Source: Thiohalobacter sp. (GTDB taxonomy: Bacteria; Pseudomonadota; Gammaproteobacteria; DSM-19610). Taken from it: DNA of 64,000 nt. Shown here piece by piece: positions 9,324-18,629 of the stretch (position 1 is its first letter; each line of letters begins with the position of its first letter). The position numbers and the translations under genes were made by a program. The DNA is taken from assembly GCA_026984515.1 (NCBI GenBank), contig JALSRZ010000059.1, forward strand, positions 1 through 64,000. Reading direction: 5' to 3'. The notes beneath the pieces were generated by a model that was not told the DNA's origin, searched no databases, and saw only the letters and a program-made list of their open reading frames with translations.

Positions 9324-10475
9324 ATGCGTTCCATACACCCTGTACACCTGATCGTTTTACTGCTGGCCCTGGTTTCAGCAAACCCTTTGTCGGCAGCAGG
9401 CCATGATCACGAAGAAAGCGGGCATGGCGAAGAAGGACACGGCGGCCACGATGAAACGGAAGGCGCTGCGAAACTGAGCGCAACACAGATCCGCACCGCC
9501 GGCATCGAAACGCTGGCGGTGCAGCGCAGCGAGCTGGCTGACATCATTGTTGCGCCCGGCGAGGTCGCGCTGAATGCCTACCATACCTCCAAGGTGGCAC
9601 CGCGTATCGAGGCCCAGATCGTACAGCGGCATGCCCGGCTCGGCGATACGGTAACCGCCGGCCAGCCGCTGGTCACCCTGTCCAGCGTCGCAGTCGCACA
9701 GGCGCAGGGCGAACTGCTGGTCAGGGACCGCGAGTGGAAACGGGTCAAAAAACTGGGCCGCAAGGTGGTCTCGGAGCGGCGTTATGTCGAGGCCCAGGTT
9801 GCACGCCAGCAGGCCCACGCCAAACTGCTTGCCTTCGGCATGAGCGACGAACAGATCGACAAACTGCTGAAGCAGGCGGATGCTTCCCGCGCCACCGGTG
9901 AACTGGTCTTGCTGAGTCCCCAGCAGGGCACGGTCATCCACGATGACTTCATCATCGGCGAGCTGGCGCAACCCGGGCGTGAACTGTTCGTGATCACCGA
10001 CGAAAGCACACTCTGGGTGGACGCGCGCCTGACGCCGGAAGATGCCGTCCATGTCCGCATCGGCGCCCGGGCACGCGTGCAGGCCGACGGTCACTGGATC
10101 GATGGTGAAGTCACCCAGGCCCGGCACGCCCTGGATGAGAATACCCGCACACTGCCAGTACGCATCCGGATCGCCAATCCCGGTGACCGGCTGCACCCCG
10201 GTCAGTTCGTGCGCGCTGAAATCCAGAGCACGCAGCGCAAAGCGGGGATCGCGGTCCCGGTAGCCGCAGTACTGCGCAGCCCGGACGGTGACTGGCAGGT
10301 GTTCGTGGAGGAAACCCCGGGGCGCTATGTGCCGAAAGAAGTCGAGGTGCTGCGCACGGTCGGCCGGCAAATGGTCATCGACGGCCTGCAGGACGGCGAA
10401 CGCATTGTCAGCAAGGGTGCCTTCTTTATCCAGTCTGAAATCGCCAAGGGTGGTTTCGAAGTCCACAACCACTAG
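9324..10475 (+). CDS. Efflux RND periplasmic adaptor (CzcB/CusB-type), His-rich N-terminus
   Basis: Signal peptide; AGHDHEESGHGEEGHGGHDETEG; VAPRIEAQIVQRHARLGDTVTAGQPLVTLSS lipoyl-like half-motif. Confidence 0.9.
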   Translation: MRSIHPVHLIVLLLALVSANPLSAAGHDHEESGHGEEGHGGHDETEGAAKLSATQIRTAGIETLAVQRSELADIIVAPGEVALNAYHTSKVAPRIEAQIVQRHARLGDTVTAGQPLVTLSSVAVAQAQGELLVRDREWKRVKKLGRKVVSERRYVEAQVARQQAHAKLLAFGMSDEQIDKLLKQADASRATGELVLLSPQQGTVIHDDFIIGELAQPGRELFVITDESTLWVDARLTPEDAVHVRIGARARVQADGHWIDGEVTQARHALDENTRTLPVRIRIANPGDRLHPGQFVRAEIQSTQRKAGIAVPVAAVLRSPDGDWQVFVEETPGRYVPKEVEVLRTVGRQMVIDGLQDGERIVSKGAFFIQSEIAKGGFEVHNH

Positions 10476-10487
10476 GAGCGATACGCC

Positions 10488-13400
10488 ATGCTGAACAAAC
10501 TCATCGACCTGGGGGTTGAAAACCGCCTGCTGGTGGTACTGGCTTTGCTGGCCACCATCGCCGGCGGCGTACTGATACTGCCAAAGCTGAATCTCGATGC
10601 CTTTCCCGACGTCACCAACGTCCAGGTACAGATCAACACCGAGGCACGCGGCCTGGCCGCAGAAGAAGTCGAACAATTGATTACCTTCCCCATCGAGGCA
10701 GTGATGTACGCGCTGCCGGACGTAGAGGAAGTGCGCTCGATCTCCAAGACCGGTCTGTCGGTCATCACGGTGGTGTTCAGGGAAGGCACCGACATCTACT
10801 TCGCCCGCCAGCTGGTATTCGAACGCCTGCAGACCGCGCGTGAACAGATACCGGAAGGCATCGGCACCCCGGGTATCGGGCCCAATACCTCGGGGCTGGG
10901 GCAGGTCTACCAGTACATCCTGCGGGCCGAGGACCCGGAAAAATACGATGCCATCGCCCTGCGCAGCCTCAACGACTGGATCGTCAAGCTGCTGCTGATG
11001 CCGGTAGGCGGTGTCACCGAAGTGCTGTCTTTCGGTGGTGAAGTACGCCAGTACCAGGTGCAGCTCGACCCGCAGCGACTGCTTGCCTACGGGCTGAACG
11101 GTGACGACGTGGCCGAGGCCATCGAAGCCAACAACCGCAACGCCGGTGGCTGGTACATGAACCGGGGAGAGGAACAACTGGTGATTCGCGGCGTTGGCTG
11201 GGTGCGCAGCGGTGAAGACGGCCTGCGTGACATCGGCAATATCCCGCTCAAGGATGTCGATGGCGTGGTAGTACGGGTACGCGACGTAGCGCGTGTCGCC
11301 TTTGGCCCGGAAATCCGCCAGGGCGCGGTCAGCATCACACGCAAGGATGCCGACGGCAAACCGGAAGCGCTGGGGGAAGTGGTCGCCGGGGTGATTCTCA
11401 AGCGCCTTGGCGCCAACACCAAGGCCACCATCGACGGTATCGAATCACGCCTGCCGGCGATCCGCACCGCCCTGCCGGACGGGGTGACACTGGAACCCTT
11501 TTACGACCAGGCCAGTCTCGTTGACCAGGCGGTGAACACTGTAGCCAAAGCGCTGCTGGAAGCTTTTGTACTGATCGTCATTGTACTGATGCTGTTCCTG
11601 GTCAACCTGCGCGCCACCCTGCTGGTGCTGATCTCGGTCCCCATCTCCATCGGCCTGGCACTGATGGCCATGGCCTACTGGGGCGTGTCGGCCAACCTGA
11701 TGTCGCTGGGCGGCCTGGCCATCGCCATCGGTATGATGGTGGACGGCTCGGTGGTAATGATGGAACACATCTTCAGTCACCTCACCACCCCGGATGCCGA
11801 ACACCGCGAAAAGGTCCAGCGTGAGATTGCCCCGGGAGATAAAGCGCCCTATGACGCGGCCCACGACACACACGGGATTGCCCTGCGCATCCAGGAGTCG
11901 GCGCGCGAGGTCGGTCGCCCGGTGTTCTTTGCCGTGCTGATCATCATCATCGTGTTCGCACCGCTGTTCAGCCTGCAGGGTGTCGAGGGCAAACTGTTCC
12001 AGCCCATGGCGATTTCCATTGTGCTGGCCATGCTGGCCTCGCTGATGGTGGCACTGGTCGTGGTGCCGGCGTTGGCGACGTACCTGTTTACGCGCGGCGT
12101 ACAACACCGCGATAGTCTGGTCATGCGACCGCTGGAAACACTCTACCGCGGTGCGTTGCCCTGGGCACAACAGCACCGCAACACGGTGGTGATCAGCGCC
12201 CTGCTGCTGTTCACCGGGTCACTGGCCATGGTGCCCTTCCTCGGCACCGAGTTTGTGCCGGAACTGGAAGAAGGCACCCTCAATATCCGCGTCACCCTGG
12301 CGCCTTCCGCCAGCCTGGATACCGCGCTGGAAGTGGCCGGCAAACTGGAGGCTGAACTGATCCGCTTCCCGGAAGTGCTGTATGCCACCAGTCGCGTCGG
12401 CCGCCCGGAGATCGGTGGCGACCCGGAACCGGTATCCAATGTGGAAATCTTTGTCGGCCTGAAACCGGTGTCGGAATGGACCAGCGCCTCCAACCGCCAG
12501 GAACTGCAGCAGCTGATGGAAGAAAAGATGTCCAGCCACCCCGGCCTGCTGTTCTCCTTCTCGCAACCGATTGCCACCCGCGTGGATGAACTGTTATCCG
12601 GTGTGCGGGCCCAGCTTGCCATCAAGCTGTTTGGCGCGGATCTCGACGTACTGGCACAGAAAGGCAGTGAAATCGAAGCGCTGGTGAAAAAGGTCGAGGG
12701 CACCCGCGGCGTGGCCATGGAACAGATTGGTGGCGAATCCCAGCTGGCGGTGCGTCCTGACCGGGATGCGCTGGCGCGCTACGGTATCCCTGTGGCACAG
12801 GTCATGGACCTGGTGGCGGACGCCATCGGTGGCCGCGCTGCCGGCCAGGTCATCAAGGGCAATGAACGCTACGATATCTACGTACGCCTGGCGAAGGAAT
12901 ACCGTGACAGCGTTGAAGCCATTCGTGGCCTGATGCTGCAGGCGCCCGGTGGCGCCTGGGTACGCCTCGGCGATGTGGCGCAGGTCGCCATCGAGTCCGG
13001 CCCGCCACAAATCCGCCGCGATGACGTGCAGCGCCGTGTGGTCATCCAGTCCAACGTCGAGGGCCGCGACATGGGTGGCCTGGTGGCGGAACTGCAACAG
13101 CGTATCGACGAGGAGATCGACCTGCCGGCCGGTTATACGGTGGTGTTCGGCGGCCAGTTCGAGAACCAGCAACGCGCCCAGGCGCGCCTGATGATCGTCG
13201 TGCCCCTGTCACTGGGGCTGATCTTTCTGCTGCTGTACTTCGCCTTCAGTTCCGTCGGCCAGGCACTATTGATCATGCTCAACGTACCACTGGCGCTGAT
13301 CGGCGGCATCGCTGCGCTGTTCATCTCCGGGCAGTACCTGTCGGTTCCGGGTTCCATCGGCTTCATTGCACTGTTTGGTGTCGCGGTACTGAACGGGGTG

Positions 13401-13694
13401 GTTATGGTAAACGCCATCAACCAGCGGCTGTTCGACGGTAAGGGTCCGGACCAGGCGGTATTCGAGGGCGCCCTGTCACGCCTGCGCCCGGTATTGATGA
13501 CCGCTTCGATCGCTGCTCTCGGCCTGATACCCATGCTGCTCTCCAGTGGAGTCGGTTCCGAGGTACAGCGGCCGCTCGCCACCGTGGTGGTCGGTGGCCT
13601 GTTCTCTTCCACGCTGCTAACCTTGTTCGTGCTGCCGGTACTGTACAAGGTGTTCTCGCGCCCGGCGCTGAGTGAGGACAAAGCTGCGGGCTAG
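10488..13694 (+). CDS. Heavy-metal efflux RND permease (CusA/CzcA family)
   Basis: 1068 aa: LPKLNLDAFPDVTNVQVQINTEARGLAAEEVEQLITFPIE...LGGLAIAIGMMVDGSVVMMEHIF...FGVAVLNGVVMV. Confidence 0.95.
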   Translation: MLNKLIDLGVENRLLVVLALLATIAGGVLILPKLNLDAFPDVTNVQVQINTEARGLAAEEVEQLITFPIEAVMYALPDVEEVRSISKTGLSVITVVFREGTDIYFARQLVFERLQTAREQIPEGIGTPGIGPNTSGLGQVYQYILRAEDPEKYDAIALRSLNDWIVKLLLMPVGGVTEVLSFGGEVRQYQVQLDPQRLLAYGLNGDDVAEAIEANNRNAGGWYMNRGEEQLVIRGVGWVRSGEDGLRDIGNIPLKDVDGVVVRVRDVARVAFGPEIRQGAVSITRKDADGKPEALGEVVAGVILKRLGANTKATIDGIESRLPAIRTALPDGVTLEPFYDQASLVDQAVNTVAKALLEAFVLIVIVLMLFLVNLRATLLVLISVPISIGLALMAMAYWGVSANLMSLGGLAIAIGMMVDGSVVMMEHIFSHLTTPDAEHREKVQREIAPGDKAPYDAAHDTHGIALRIQESAREVGRPVFFAVLIIIIVFAPLFSLQGVEGKLFQPMAISIVLAMLASLMVALVVVPALATYLFTRGVQHRDSLVMRPLETLYRGALPWAQQHRNTVVISALLLFTGSLAMVPFLGTEFVPELEEGTLNIRVTLAPSASLDTALEVAGKLEAELIRFPEVLYATSRVGRPEIGGDPEPVSNVEIFVGLKPVSEWTSASNRQELQQLMEEKMSSHPGLLFSFSQPIATRVDELLSGVRAQLAIKLFGADLDVLAQKGSEIEALVKKVEGTRGVAMEQIGGESQLAVRPDRDALARYGIPVAQVMDLVADAIGGRAAGQVIKGNERYDIYVRLAKEYRDSVEAIRGLMLQAPGGAWVRLGDVAQVAIESGPPQIRRDDVQRRVVIQSNVEGRDMGGLVAELQQRIDEEIDLPAGYTVVFGGQFENQQRAQARLMIVVPLSLGLIFLLLYFAFSSVGQALLIMLNVPLALIGGIAALFISGQYLSVPGSIGFIALFGVAVLNGVVMVNAINQRLFDGKGPDQAVFEGALSRLRPVLMTASIAALGLIPMLLSSGVGSEVQRPLATVVVGGLFSSTLLTLFVLPVLYKVFSRPALSEDKAAG

Positions 13695-13876
13695 CCCGCA
13701 TTTCTCACCGGGTTCCGTAGCGAGGCGGTGGCAGGTCGTATGATAAGCGGCGTTCGCGACCGAGGGCCGCGCAGGCATAGTCGACACGATGTCGAGCAGC
13801 CCGACCGAGTGAACGCCGCTTAGCGCGCGGCATGACGCCGCCGCAGCAGGAAGTCGGTGGGAAATCCGGGCTAGCA
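13690..13876. repeat. MITE-like nested inverted repeat (~187 bp)
   Basis: Outer arms GCTAGCCCGCATTTCTCACC (13690-13709) and GGTGGGAAATCCGGGCTAGC (13857-13876) pair 18/20. Inner arms TAAGCGGCGTTC (13744-13755) and GAACGCCGCTTA (13811-13822) pair perfectly. Near the centre is TCGACA-CGA-TGTCGA (13781-13795). Confidence 0.75.
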
Positions 13877-13905
13877 GCCTGTCATTGCGGGCAGGGAGAC
13901 AACAT

Positions 13906-15801
13906 ATGGCATGTACTGACTGCGACGACGGTTTTACCGGCCCCTGGTGGCACTACCCGCCACTCCGTAATGCGCTGCTGGCCGGCGTGATCGCCCTCGG
14001 TGCCTGGCTGCTGATGCTGGCAGGCATCATCGATACTGCGCTGGAGACGGCACTGTACTGGCTTGCCATCCCGCTCGGCGGTTACCTGTGGGCCAGGGAG
14101 GGCCTGGAAGAGGTGTTCGAGAAACACCAGGTCGGCATCTCGCTGCTGATGATCGCAGCCACCGCCGGTTCCGGGATCCTCGGTCTCTGGGAAGAAGCCG
14201 CTGCACTGGTGGTACTGTACGGTGCCGCGGAAGGCATCGAGGAATACACCTTTGCGCGTACCCGCACCGCGATACGTGCACTACTGGACCTGGCACCGAA
14301 AGAGGCCCGCATGCTGCGCGACGGCGAGGAAACCACCGTGCCTGCCGAATCCCTGCAGCCCGGCGACCATTTCGTGGTCCGCCCGGGCGAATCGCTGCCG
14401 ACGGACGGCGTCATCGTCAGCGGTGCATCAGGGCTGGACGAATCACCGGTGACCGGCGAATCCATCCCGGTCGACAAGGGGCCGGGGGACCCGGTGTTTG
14501 CTGCCAGCATCAACGGCCAGGGGATGCTGGCCATCGAAGTGACGGCCGCTTTTGCCGATAACACCCTGTCACGCATCATCCACCTGGTCGAAGAAGCACA
14601 GGACCAGAAAGGTCGCGCCCAGCAATGGATGGAACGCTTCGGACGCCGCTACAGCCCGGCGGTGCTGGCAACGTCGGCCCTGTTCCTGCTGGTGCCCTGG
14701 CTGGGTCCGGGTGACAGCGGAATCTGGGCCGAGCGCGCTGTCATCCTGCTGGTCGCCGCGGCACCGTGTGCACTGGTCATCTCCCTGCCCATCACCATGG
14801 CGGCCGGCATCGCCGGCGCCGGCCGACGTGGCATCCTGATCAAGGGCGGCGCCCACCTCGAACACCTGGGGATCATCCATACCATTGCCTTTGACAAGAC
14901 CGGCACCCTGACCTACGGCAAGCCACGCGTCACCGAGATCACTGTCCTGAACGGGAAGGAAGAGGATTTGCTGGCGGTGGCCGGCGGACTGGAATCCTCC
15001 TCCGGCCACCCGCTGGCACGCGCCATTGTCGACTACGTTGCCGCACGCGGCATCACGGCATTGCCCCCGGCCGGCTTCGTCTCCCTCACGGGTTCCGGTG
15101 TACAGGCGGAAATCGATGGCGTCCTGCACTACATCGGCAAACCGGAGCTGTTCAGCGAACTGGGGATACCGCTGGCAAGTATCCAGAACCGCCTCAATGA
15201 CTTGCAGGCAGACGGCAAGACCGTGGTGCTGGTCGGTTCAGGGCAACAGCTTACCGGTCTGATTGCCCTGCAGGACACCTTGCGTGACGACGCCCGGGAG
15301 GTAATCGCACGCCTGCACGACATGGACATCCGCACCGTCATGCTCACCGGCGACAACCGGCGCACGGCACAACGCGTGGCGGCTCAACTCGGCATCGACG
15401 ATGTGCGTGCCGACCTGAAACCCGAAGACAAGGTAAGCGCGGTTACGGCGCTGCTGAACGACGGCCCGGTACTGATGGTCGGCGACGGTGTCAACGATGC
15501 ACCCGCGCTGGCGGTGGCCACCTGTGGTGTGGCCATGGGGGCAGCCGGTACAGACGCCGCCATCGAGGCCGCGGACATCGCGCTGATGGCCGATGACCTC
15601 GACAAACTGGAGGAAGCCCTGCGCCTGGGACACAAGGCGCGCAGGATCAGCCTGCAGAATATCGTATTCGCCATCCTGGTGCTGGCAATACTGATACCGG
15701 CCGGTGTCGGCGGCTTCATCAGCATCGCCGTCGCCGTGCTGGCGCACGAAGCCAGCGAACTGCTGGCCGTCGCCAACGGCCTGCGTGCGGCAAAACATTG
15801 A
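13906..15801 (+). CDS. Heavy-metal P1B-type ATPase without N-terminal HMA domain, APC membrane motif
   Basis: TGES, DKTGTLT, SGHPLARAI, MVGDGVNDAPALA motifs; membrane motif VAAAPCALVISLP. Confidence 0.9.
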   Translation: MACTDCDDGFTGPWWHYPPLRNALLAGVIALGAWLLMLAGIIDTALETALYWLAIPLGGYLWAREGLEEVFEKHQVGISLLMIAATAGSGILGLWEEAAALVVLYGAAEGIEEYTFARTRTAIRALLDLAPKEARMLRDGEETTVPAESLQPGDHFVVRPGESLPTDGVIVSGASGLDESPVTGESIPVDKGPGDPVFAASINGQGMLAIEVTAAFADNTLSRIIHLVEEAQDQKGRAQQWMERFGRRYSPAVLATSALFLLVPWLGPGDSGIWAERAVILLVAAAPCALVISLPITMAAGIAGAGRRGILIKGGAHLEHLGIIHTIAFDKTGTLTYGKPRVTEITVLNGKEEDLLAVAGGLESSSGHPLARAIVDYVAARGITALPPAGFVSLTGSGVQAEIDGVLHYIGKPELFSELGIPLASIQNRLNDLQADGKTVVLVGSGQQLTGLIALQDTLRDDAREVIARLHDMDIRTVMLTGDNRRTAQRVAAQLGIDDVRADLKPEDKVSAVTALLNDGPVLMVGDGVNDAPALAVATCGVAMGAAGTDAAIEAADIALMADDLDKLEEALRLGHKARRISLQNIVFAILVLAILIPAGVGGFISIAVAVLAHEASELLAVANGLRAAKH

Positions 15802-15826
15802 TCCCCGTTGTACCCCGGCAACGCAA

Positions 15827-16726
15827 CTACCCGGCAGAAAACAGCGCCTCTCGGGCTGCCTCCACCACTGCCGATACCACCGGGTGTGTCACCCGCCGCT
15901 CGACAGAGATTGCATAGAAATGTTCTTTTACTGTATCGACCCGGCCAATCGCACTCACTTCGTATTGCCACTCCACCTCGGCTTCTATGGCCGCGGGCGC
16001 AATAAAGATGCCGGCACCCTGCTGCCCGAAGGCCTTCATCAGGGCGCTGTCGTCAAACTCGGCGATCACCCGGGGATGAATACGATGTTTGTCCAGCCAC
16101 TGGTCAATCCCGGAACGCAGCTGGGTACCGTTGCCGGGCAATAAAAGCGGCGCGCCTTCCAGACAGGCGGGGAAATCACCGGCACAGGTTCTGGCCAGCT
16201 TTTGCGTGGCAAAGAAGCTTACCGCGCATTCACCGAGCTTGTGACTGAAACCCCGGGTACTGACCGTGGAAGGAATGGGACGGTCCGCCAGCACCAGATC
16301 CAGCCGGTGCACAGCCAGTTCCGCCAACAGCATATCCAGACTTGCCTCGCGGCAAATCATGCGCACCGGCTCTGCCAACTGCAACGCAGGCTCCAGGATA
16401 CGATGGGTGATGGACTTGGCCAGCACATCGACCACGCCCACCCTGAACAGTTGCGGGCGCCCTTCCGGCAGCTGGCGGATGACTTCCTCCAGCTCACCGC
16501 CAAGCGAAAATATTTCGTCCGCATAGCTCAGTACCAGCCGCCCGGTCTCGGTAAGTTTCAGGTTACGCCCCACCCGGGTAAACAACTCCACCCCGAGATG
16601 ATCTTCCAGCAGGTTCAGTTGCCCGCTGATCGTTTGCGGCGTCAGATTTAACCGTTCACTGGCCCGGGCCACGCCACCCTCCCTGGCTACCGCCCAGAAG
16701 TAGTGCAGGTGCCTGTAATTAACCAT
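15827..16726 (-). CDS. LysR-family transcriptional regulator, NhaR-like
   Basis: MVNYRHLHYFWAVAREGGVARASERLNLTPQTISGQLNLLEDHLGVELFTRVGRNLKLTETG; strongly NhaR-like N-terminus. Confidence 0.82.
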   Translation of the reverse strand: MVNYRHLHYFWAVAREGGVARASERLNLTPQTISGQLNLLEDHLGVELFTRVGRNLKLTETGRLVLSYADEIFSLGGELEEVIRQLPEGRPQLFRVGVVDVLAKSITHRILEPALQLAEPVRMICREASLDMLLAELAVHRLDLVLADRPIPSTVSTRGFSHKLGECAVSFFATQKLARTCAGDFPACLEGAPLLLPGNGTQLRSGIDQWLDKHRIHPRVIAEFDDSALMKAFGQQGAGIFIAPAAIEAEVEWQYEVSAIGRVDTVKEHFYAISVERRVTHPVVSAVVEAAREALFSAG

Positions 16727-16848
16727 CGCCACTCCAATACATCGGTTTTTTCGAATATATAAGCAAGAATAATCGACTTTTAACGAGTTTGTAAACCACC
16801 TAGCATGCCTGTACTTCCAGCAACCCGCGCACTACACCGGAGGACGCT

Positions 16849-17205
16849 ATGCAGATTGATATCCAGGCACGTAATTTTCCCCTGACAGACGCCCTGCGCA
16901 GCCACGCTGTTCGACGATTGCGTTTCACCCTGGCCTGTTGTGACCAGTATATCCAGCGGGTTGTCATGCGGCTGTCCGACATCAACGGCCCACGCGGCGG
17001 AGAGGATAAACGCTGCCATGTGCAGGTGGTGCTGGATGGCCTGGGGAACGTAGTGGTCGAAGACACTGAAGCCGACCTGTACGTCGCCATCGACCGTGCC
17101 AGCGATCGTGCCGGGCGTACCCTGGTGCGCAGGATCGACCGTCAGAAAACGCTGTCCAGGCGGAGCCACCCGATCGAAACGGGTGCCCAGGCGGCAGATT
17201 ACTAA
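16849..17205 (+). CDS. HPF/RaiA-family (ribosome-associated sigma-54 modulation-like) protein
   Basis: MQIDIQARNFPLTDALRSHAVRRLRFTLACCDQYIQRVVMRLSDING...DLYVAIDRASDRAGRTLVRRIDR. Confidence 0.7.
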   Translation: MQIDIQARNFPLTDALRSHAVRRLRFTLACCDQYIQRVVMRLSDINGPRGGEDKRCHVQVVLDGLGNVVVEDTEADLYVAIDRASDRAGRTLVRRIDRQKTLSRRSHPIETGAQAADY

Positions 17206-17211
17206 CCGGTT

Positions 17212-17281
17212 CCCGTCATTCCGGCCTGCGCCGGGATGACGGTCGTGCTTTTGGCCTGACTTCAGTGCCATTTAGCGCACG
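17212..17281. repeat. Small hairpin element flanked by 8-bp direct repeats
   Basis: Hairpin CGTCATTCCGGC-ctgc-GCCGGGATGACG followed by ttggcctgacttcagtgccattt. Flanked by AACCGGTT at 17204-17211 and 17282-17289. Its end resembles the TIR of the 43991-44134 element. Confidence 0.5.
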
Positions 17282-17324
17282 AACCGGTTAATAACGCGTT
17301 CACAAACCACCAGAGGCGACCACC

Positions 17325-17996
17325 ATGAACAACCCAGGCATACTCGCAACGAGCCGGCAACAGGCCGGCGCGCTCGCCACCAACAAGGTGATCCGCAATA
17401 CTTATACCCTGTTATCCATGACGCTGCTGTTCAGCGCACTGACCGCCGGCGTCAGCATGGCACTGAACCTGTCCCACCCCGGGCTGTTACTGACACTCGG
17501 CGCTTACTTTGGCCTGCTGTTTGCCACTACCAGATTCCGCAACAGCAGCCTGGGTCTCGTTTTTGTGTTCGCCCTGACCGGCTTCATGGGGTATACCCTG
17601 GGACCGATCCTCAACGCCTACCTGGCCCTGCCCAACGGTGGACAGGTCGTGATGACGGCAATGGGCGCTACCGGTGCCATCTTCCTCGGCCTGTCAGGTT
17701 ACGCCCTCACCACCCGCAAGGATTTCAGTTTCATGGGCGGGTTTCTGCTGGTGGGCATCCTGGTGGCCTTTCTGGCCGGACTGGGCGCGGTATTTTTCGA
17801 GATCTCCGGCCTGTCGCTGGCGGTATCTGCCATGTTTGTGCTCCTGATGGCCGGGCTGATCCTGTACCAGACCAGCCAGATCATCCACGGCGGCGAGACC
17901 AATTACATTATGGCTACCGTCACCCTTTACGTCTCGATTTTCAACCTGTTCACCAGTCTGTTGCATCTGCTGGGGTTCATGAGCGGTGATGAATGA
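17325..17996 (+). CDS. Bax inhibitor-1/YccA-family membrane protein
   Basis: MNNPGILATSRQQAGALATNKVIRNTYTLLSMTLLFSALTAGVSMAL...; seven-TM hydrophobicity; LILYQTSQIIHGGETNYIMATVTLYVSIFNLFTSLLHLLG. Confidence 0.92.
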   Translation: MNNPGILATSRQQAGALATNKVIRNTYTLLSMTLLFSALTAGVSMALNLSHPGLLLTLGAYFGLLFATTRFRNSSLGLVFVFALTGFMGYTLGPILNAYLALPNGGQVVMTAMGATGAIFLGLSGYALTTRKDFSFMGGFLLVGILVAFLAGLGAVFFEISGLSLAVSAMFVLLMAGLILYQTSQIIHGGETNYIMATVTLYVSIFNLFTSLLHLLGFMSGDE

Positions 17997-18211
17997 GCTC
18001 GACGCATGTCATCCGTCCGACACCGCGATTACGTACACGAGTCGAACTCCTTTACCGTGTCGGCACACCATGCCAACCGGCCGCATGCAGCGCCCTGTTG
18101 AAACTCACAGGTCGGGTCAGCCTCCGCGCAATACGACAAAACCGCCGAATCCCGGCATGAGCGCCGCGCCGCCGGTTGGGTTAACCGGCGGGTGCGGGTA
18201 CACTCGCCGGT

Positions 18212-18622
18212 ATGGCAGAAACACCCCGCAAACTCACCATCGGGCGTCTCGCCGGCCAGGCCGGCGTCAATGTCGAAACCGTGCGCTATTACCAGCGCAT
18301 CGGCCTGATCGATGAACCGCTAAAGCCTGCACAGGGTTACCGGGTTTACCCGCAGGAGACAGCATCCCGCATCCGTTTCATCAAACGCGCCCAGGACCTG
18401 GGATTCACGCTCCGGGAAGTAACCGACCTGCTGGCGCTGAACGATGGCGACTGCGCCGAAGCGCGCAGCATGGCGGAACAGAAACGTGCGGTGATCGAAG
18501 ACAGGATACGCGACCTGCGACGCATACAGAGCGCACTGGACGACATGGTATCGGCCTGCCGAAAAAGTGAAGCGGAATGCGCCCGTTGCGCCCTGATCGA
18601 GACCCTCAACAGCCCCGACTGA
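18212..18622 (+). CDS. MerR-family metalloregulator (mercury-type Cys pattern)
   Basis: LTIGRLAGQAGVNVETVRYYQRIGLIDEPLKPAQGYRVYPQETASRIRFIKRAQDLGFTLREVTDLLALNDGDCAEA...ACRKSEAECARC. Confidence 0.88.
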   Translation: MAETPRKLTIGRLAGQAGVNVETVRYYQRIGLIDEPLKPAQGYRVYPQETASRIRFIKRAQDLGFTLREVTDLLALNDGDCAEARSMAEQKRAVIEDRIRDLRRIQSALDDMVSACRKSEAECARCALIETLNSPD

Positions 18623-18629
18623 GCGACCG

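Noticed and set aside
9375-11177. 600-aa antisense ORF opposite the RND adaptor/permease
   Set aside because: Spans two well-supported genes on the other strand; its composition matches mirrored codon bias and there is no recognisable domain.
13690-13876. Interpretation as integron attC site or CRISPR leader
   Set aside because: No integrase, gene-cassette series or attC core sites (R'/R'' GTTRRRY) recognised, and no regularly spaced direct repeats; a palindromic MITE-like unit fits better.
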